Assembly: GCA_946413885.1 (NCBI GenBank)
Contig: CAMKMK010000067.1
Span: 1-10,711 of the forward strand
Source: an uncultured Prevotellaceae bacterium
GTDB lineage: Bacteria > Bacteroidota > Bacteroidia > Bacteroidales > Bacteroidaceae
Direction of reading: 5' to 3'
Length of the DNA stretch: 10,711 nt
Position 1 is the first letter of the stretch, and each line of letters begins with the position of its first letter. A program made the position numbers and the translations under genes. Below are positions 6,541 to 10,711 of this stretch, in pieces. The notes below the pieces were generated by a model that ran no database searches, was not told where the DNA came from, and saw only the letters and a program-made list of their open reading frames with translations.

Positions 6541-8490
6541 ATGAATCAGATGATGAGAAAACTGCTTTTCCTGCTCCTGTTCGCAGCGGTTTCGCCCCTG
6601 TTTGCCCATGCTGCTGCTGACCCCAATTTCTACATCTTCCTGTGCTTCGGCCAGTCGAACATGGAAGGTGCTGCCACTCCAGAGGCTCAGGACATCCAGA
6701 GCCCAGGTCCCCGCTTCCTGCTCCTGCCTTCGTTAGACGATCCTCAGCGCGGACGCAAGCAAGGCGAGTGGAGCGAGGCTTCAGCCCCCCTGTGCCGCCC
6801 AGACAGAGGTCTCACGCCCGCCGACTGGTTTGGCCGCAGGATGATCGAGACCTTACCTGACAACATACGCGTGGGTGTCGTCCATGTTGCAATAGGTGGC
6901 ATACGCATCGAGGGCTTCATGCCTGACAAGATCGAGGAGTATGTCCAGACGGCTCCAGAGTGGATGAAGGGTATGCTGGAGGCGTACGGCAACAATCCCT
7001 ACAAGCGTCTCGTGGAACTTGCCAAGCGTGCGCAGCAGGACGGCGTCATCAAGGGTGTGCTCATGCATCAGGGCGAGTCCAACACGGGCGATCCTGAATG
7101 GGCCGCCAAGGTGCAGAAAGTCTATGACCGTCTGCTTGGTGACCTGCAGCTCAAGCCTGAGGAAGTGCCGCTGCTGGCGGGCGAGGTCGTGCAGGCCAAT
7201 GGAGAAGGACAATGCATCGCCATGAATCGCCAGATTGACGAGTTGCCCAAAACGATCCACGCGTCACACGTCATCTCCTCGACAGGCTGCTCCAATGGCC
7301 CTGACAAGCTGCATTTCGATGCTGAAGGCTATCGTGAGCTGGGACGGCGCTACGGCGAGAAGATGCTCGAGCTGCTGGGCTACGAGGTTCACAATCCTTT
7401 CGATGTGCCAGCCGATGCCGTCACGCCAGAGACGACTGTGCCAGGCAACGAGTTCCCCAAGGTGGACAGCGAGCAGCGTGCCTACTTCCGTCTCAACGCT
7501 CCTGAGGCAAAGCATCCACAGGTTGACATCTGCGGTAAGAAGTACGATATGCGACGCGATGAGAAAGGTGTCTGGTGTGCTGTCACAGACCCCCTCGTCG
7601 TGGGCTTCCATTATTATTTCCTCAACATTGGCGGCGTGAACGTCATTGACCCTGCCACAGAGACCTTCTACGGCTGTTGCCGCGAGTCAGGTGGCATCGA
7701 GATACCTGAGGGACCTGAGGGCGACTACTACCGTCCCCAGCAAGGCGTTCCACACGGGCAGGTGCGCAGCATCTACTATCCCAGCACAGCTGTCAACGGC
7801 ACGTGCGAATGGCGGCACGCAATGGTTTACACGCCTGCCTCCTACGAGAAGGGCAAGAAGCGCTATCCTGTGCTGTACCTGCAACACGGCATGGGTGAGG
7901 ACGAGACTGGATGGAGCAAGCAAGGACACATGCAGCACATCATGGACAACCTCATCGCTTCAGGCGAAGCCGTACCCATGATTGTCGTCATGGAAAGCGG
8001 CGACATCAAGGCTCCCTTCCAAGGAGGCGACAGACGGCAAGGATTCAGCGAATATGGGGCATCCTTCTATAAGGTGCTGATCCAAGATCTCATCCCCTAT
8101 ATCGACACCAACTTCCGCACGATCACAGACCGCGACCATCGCGCAATGGCTGGACTCTCGTGGGGAGGTCACCAGACCTTCGATGTCGTGCTCAACAACC
8201 TCGACAAGTTCGCCTGGATGGGTGCCTTCAGCGGTGCCATCTTTGGTCTCGACGTGCAGACTGCCTACAACGGCATCTTCACTCGTCCTGAGGAGTTCAA
8301 CAAGAAGATTCATTACCTCTATCTGAGTTGTGGCAGCGAGGAGAACTTTGGTACGGAGGCGCTCGTGAACAACCTGCGTGCCGCTGGCATCAAGGCCGAC
8401 TACTACGTCTCGCCTGGAACGCACCACGAATGGCTCACCTGGCGAAGATGCTTCCGAGAATTCCTCCCCAAACTTTTCCGCAAGGAATAA
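6541..8490 (+). CDS. Secreted bifunctional carbohydrate esterase (CE6-like SGNH + CE1-like)
   Basis: This is a 649-residue exported protein with a signal peptide at 1-25 (cleavage near AHA-A). Residues 29-282 form a SASA/CE6-type SGNH esterase: GQSNMEG with nucleophile S39, the HQGESN block (176-181) and DKLH with D255/H258. Residues 300-425 look like an immunoglobulin-like/CBM48-type domain. Residues 426-649 form an alpha/beta-hydrolase of the esterase-D/CE1 type: a -VLYLQHG- oxyanion-side motif (444-450), nucleophile S540 in GLSWGG and H629 in THHEW. The acid position reads GSEE (598-601), so Glu (probably E601) may replace the more common Asp. CE6 enzymes remove acetyl groups from xylan; CE1 covers acetylxylan and feruloyl esterases, so the protein probably strips acyl groups from plant hemicellulose. 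Substrates are inferred. M4 is an alternative start. The gene is followed after 14 bases by the DUF4421 gene. Confidence 0.88.
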   Translation: MNQMMRKLLFLLLFAAVSPLFAHAAADPNFYIFLCFGQSNMEGAATPEAQDIQSPGPRFLLLPSLDDPQRGRKQGEWSEASAPLCRPDRGLTPADWFGRRMIETLPDNIRVGVVHVAIGGIRIEGFMPDKIEEYVQTAPEWMKGMLEAYGNNPYKRLVELAKRAQQDGVIKGVLMHQGESNTGDPEWAAKVQKVYDRLLGDLQLKPEEVPLLAGEVVQANGEGQCIAMNRQIDELPKTIHASHVISSTGCSNGPDKLHFDAEGYRELGRRYGEKMLELLGYEVHNPFDVPADAVTPETTVPGNEFPKVDSEQRAYFRLNAPEAKHPQVDICGKKYDMRRDEKGVWCAVTDPLVVGFHYYFLNIGGVNVIDPATETFYGCCRESGGIEIPEGPEGDYYRPQQGVPHGQVRSIYYPSTAVNGTCEWRHAMVYTPASYEKGKKRYPVLYLQHGMGEDETGWSKQGHMQHIMDNLIASGEAVPMIVVMESGDIKAPFQGGDRRQGFSEYGASFYKVLIQDLIPYIDTNFRTITDRDHRAMAGLSWGGHQTFDVVLNNLDKFAWMGAFSGAIFGLDVQTAYNGIFTRPEEFNKKIHYLYLSCGSEENFGTEALVNNLRAAGIKADYYVSPGTHHEWLTWRRCFREFLPKLFRKE

Positions 8491-8504
8491 CCAGCAAGGA
8501 TGGC

Positions 8505-9518
8505 ATGAAACCGTTGCAATGGATCTTCGTCGCCCTTCTCCTTTCCCTGACGACTGATTGCCTGGCTCAGAAACGCCTTATCCACATGAAGGAAAAGGTG
8601 GACAGCCTGCTCACCAAATACACCTCGCAATTCAGTCGCATGCCCTACGACACAAACTATGTCGTGCGCCCCAAGGGGAACCTGACATTGAAACTCAGAC
8701 TGAACCAGTCAGGCGACGACTTCCACGCAAGGGGGACGGTGAACGACACCTATTCGAAGGCCAACCTGCGCACCAGCCACAAAACGACGTTAAGCATCGC
8801 TGGCATATACCACGGCATATCAGGTGCACTTGCCATCAATCCTGCCAAGCTGAAAGGAATCTACAAGGATTATGAACTTTACCTGCATTACTACAGTAGC
8901 CGTCTGAGCCTCGATGCCAGCTATCAGCGCTCCACGACGTTGAAGGGAGACATCTGGCGTGACGGCAATCTGCAACATCTGCAGGCGGGCGACGTCACCC
9001 TGAAGGTGGCCAATCTGGCAGGCTACTACACCTTCAACCATCGCCATTTCTCCTATCCTGCAGCCTTCACGCAATCCTACATCCAGCGCCGTTCAGCCGG
9101 TTCCTGGCTTGCCGGCATCAGTTACCAGGGCGGCAGCATCGAGACGAATATTGATGAATTGAGAGAAAGGGATGAGAATGCGCCTGACGTGCGCCTCAAC
9201 ATCGGTCATTTGGGCGTAGGTGGCGGCTATGGCTACAATCTCGTCCTTGGCAAGAAGTGGCTGCTTCACTTCTCCATGCTGCCCACCTTCGTCCTCTACA
9301 ATCGAAACAAGTTTACTGTAAACAATGAGCGCAAGCAGGCTCAGCATGTACGCTTCAACATGATTTTCAACGAGCGGGCAGCTATCGTCTATAACTTCTC
9401 ACCACGCTATTTCACTGGGCTCACCATGATGATGAACAACTCCATCTTTACTGACGACAGGGTAGTCGTGAACCAGAACAAATGGCGTGTACGTGCCGCC
9501 TTTGGCATGCGCTTCTGA
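8505..9518 (+). CDS. DUF4421 family outer-membrane beta-barrel-type protein
   Basis: The open frame extends upstream into the esterase gene, but I chose the ATG at 8505. It gives a clear signal peptide (MKPLQWIFVALLLSLTTDCLAQ), lies 14 bases after the esterase stop and has AAGGA 5 bases upstream. The protein is 337 residues. The mature part begins with a helical stretch (KEKVDSLLTKY) and the DTNYVVRPKGNLTLKLRLNQ segment typical of DUF4421. Alternating amphipathic strands rich in Tyr, Gly and Asn follow (HYYSSRLSLDASYQ, LGVGGGYGYNLVL), and the protein ends in a terminal Phe (AFGMRF), a usual sign of an outer-membrane barrel recognised by the BAM machinery. The function of the family is unknown. 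Co-transcription with the esterase is likely, but a shared role is only suggested. TTDC is not a good lipobox. Confidence 0.82.
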   Translation: MKPLQWIFVALLLSLTTDCLAQKRLIHMKEKVDSLLTKYTSQFSRMPYDTNYVVRPKGNLTLKLRLNQSGDDFHARGTVNDTYSKANLRTSHKTTLSIAGIYHGISGALAINPAKLKGIYKDYELYLHYYSSRLSLDASYQRSTTLKGDIWRDGNLQHLQAGDVTLKVANLAGYYTFNHRHFSYPAAFTQSYIQRRSAGSWLAGISYQGGSIETNIDELRERDENAPDVRLNIGHLGVGGGYGYNLVLGKKWLLHFSMLPTFVLYNRNKFTVNNERKQAQHVRFNMIFNERAAIVYNFSPRYFTGLTMMMNNSIFTDDRVVVNQNKWRVRAAFGMRF

Positions 9519-9527
9519 AAAGGCGAC

Positions 9528-10711
9528 TCAGTTGATTGCTGAGATTTCAGCAACGTTCTGCTGAGGCATGATGCGGAAGGCTTGTCCCTTCTGGCTACGC
9601 ATGTCTAAGAAGGTGCCTCGCTTCAGCGTGAGGGTGTAGGTGAAATTCTCTTTCTTCGCCCATTTCGAGAGGGTTGGCACGGCTGTGAGAGAGGTTTGCG
9701 TGATGGACTTGAAGGGAAGTATCGCATCGGGCTGCACGTTGAGCTGCATGCACCATTTCAATTTCTTGTTGCTGCACGTTGCCCTGATGCCTCTCTCTGT
9801 GAGGGTAAGCACGATGTTTCCCTGTTGGTTTTTGAGTGGCCACGTGATTTTCATGCCATCTCCCTTCTTCTTGATGATGGGGTCCCCACCTTTCAGTTCA
9901 GTAAGGTTTCCGTTGTCCTCGATTTTATAGAACCTGAGGCTCGCCATGTCATCATTCGTGCTCCACAGGCATCCGTCCACGATGGGGAGAGTGGTGTAGA
10001 AGCACTGGTTCGAGGTACATACGTTGTCGAGATAGTCTGATTGCATGCACTCATCAAAGAGATGTATGTCGCGTATGCCCATGCGATCTGCCTCCCACAG
10101 GATGTTGGTTCGATAGTAGCGGCTGTTGAACCAGATGGTGCGTCCTTGGCGGTCCGTGTAGTCCCTCATGGCCGTACATGCCGTTGGAGGCGTGACAGGA
10201 TATTTCTGGCGGAAGTTTCGAGCTGTCTCTATGAGAGTTTCCACTTTGAGTTTTCCCTGCTTGCTGAGGGCAGCCATCTGGGGCAGTTGCACCTCGTATC
10301 CTTTTCCAAATGCCGCCCACGTGAACGAGTTCTCCTGTCCAGCCTGGAAATAGGTGTAACCCAAGGCAGGATCCTCTGTCTGGCAACGCAGGTACCAGCT
10401 GACCCATTCAGGTTTTTGAGCGTTGACATACGTGGGTTCCATCGTACATACGGACTGAACAGCTCCCCCTACCCCTGCATTGTATTGGTAGAGCGGGTCG
10501 CTTCCAAGCATCCTGAAGACGGGAATGTCTATCTGGCCTTCGGCTGTCTGGGCAGGCATGTAGGCGTTGATCCTCGATGGATAATAGGCTCCATGCCAGT
10601 ACCCTCCCCACAACGTGTAACCGTCCGTTCCCACCTGGTCGCGACAGATGCAGCAAGCTTCCACACCATATTTGTCGCGCATATAGGCAAGCGTGTGGGC
10701 ATCGATAAACC
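9528..10711 (-). CDS. C-terminal part of an unrecognised, probably carbohydrate-active secreted protein
   Basis: The frame is open to the right edge, giving 393 visible residues; an internal Met at 10682 is not the likely start, because the upstream codons (FIDAHTLAY) read like coding sequence. The first part (to about visible residue 265) is rich in Trp, Tyr and Cys and looks like an alpha/beta enzyme domain: GYTLWGGYWHGAYYPSRINA, then IDIPVFRMLGSDPLYQYNAG, QAGQENSFTW and WFNSRYYRTNILWEADRMG. A beta-rich C-terminal domain follows (about 275-393). The aromatic-lined acidic segments resemble a glycoside hydrolase or deacetylase-type barrel, but I cannot name the family. The 3' end converges on the DUF4421 gene with 9 bases between the stops. 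The N-terminus, signal peptide and promoter lie outside the window. Confidence 0.6.
   Translation of the reverse strand, partial: FIDAHTLAYMRDKYGVEACCICRDQVGTDGYTLWGGYWHGAYYPSRINAYMPAQTAEGQIDIPVFRMLGSDPLYQYNAGVGGAVQSVCTMEPTYVNAQKPEWVSWYLRCQTEDPALGYTYFQAGQENSFTWAAFGKGYEVQLPQMAALSKQGKLKVETLIETARNFRQKYPVTPPTACTAMRDYTDRQGRTIWFNSRYYRTNILWEADRMGIRDIHLFDECMQSDYLDNVCTSNQCFYTTLPIVDGCLWSTNDDMASLRFYKIEDNGNLTELKGGDPIIKKKGDGMKITWPLKNQQGNIVLTLTERGIRATCSNKKLKWCMQLNVQPDAILPFKSITQTSLTAVPTLSKWAKKENFTYTLTLKRGTFLDMRSQKGQAFRIMPQQNVAEISAIN

Noticed and set aside
8328..8504. N-terminal extension of the DUF4421 reading frame
   Set aside because: It overlaps the conserved catalytic end of the esterase in another frame; the ATG at 8505 gives a proper signal peptide.
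8578..8586. DnaA-box-like TTATCCACA
   Set aside because: A single copy inside the DUF4421 coding sequence, not near the A/T-rich dyad.

Overview
The window looks like chromosome of a polysaccharide-degrading member of the Bacteroidetes, most plausibly a Prevotella-like gut or rumen bacterium. The evidence is protein families typical of that phylum (DUF4964/DUF5127/DUF4965/DUF1793 glutaminase-like protein, DUF1680/GH127 enzyme, DUF4421 protein, CE6-CE1 esterase), Bacteroidetes-type promoters (TTTG, then TAnnTTTG about 20 bases later) before two of the operons, and weak or absent Shine-Dalgarno sequences. The genus is an inference.

Layout. Bases 1-4650 hold a two-gene minus-strand operon: a secreted GH127-type beta-L-arabinofuranosidase (4650-2614), then a very large secreted glutaminase-A-like protein (2549 to beyond base 1). 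Bases 4651-5348 carry no convincing gene but are rich in structure: the operon's promoter, a 180-bp inverted repeat whose outer arms and central 50-bp A/T-only palindrome share one axis, and a cluster of ATGTAAC heptamers including an 18-bp palindrome. Bases 5349-6285 hold three tiny plus-strand genes joined by ATGA overlaps: DUF3791, DUF3990 (ADP-ribosyltransferase-like) and a small acidic protein. This looks like a toxin-antitoxin or related conflict module. It is followed by five copies of a repeat with an exact 22-bp period (6294-6403), whose core alternates between a sequence and its reverse complement. Bases 6541-9518 hold a plus-strand pair: a secreted two-catalytic-domain carbohydrate esterase (CE6-like plus CE1-like) and a DUF4421 outer-membrane-type protein. 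Bases 9528-10711 hold the C-terminal part of a minus-strand protein that I do not firmly recognise and that probably acts on carbohydrate; it converges on the DUF4421 gene with only 9 bases between.

How they work together. The arabinofuranosidase, the double esterase and possibly the two uncharacterised secreted proteins fit removal of arabinose and acyl (acetyl or feruloyl) decorations from plant cell-wall glycans such as arabinoxylan. No SusC/SusD pair, sensor or regulator lies in the window, so a polysaccharide utilisation locus is not demonstrated. The small-gene module with its flanking repeats separates the two carbohydrate operons and looks like an accessory insertion.
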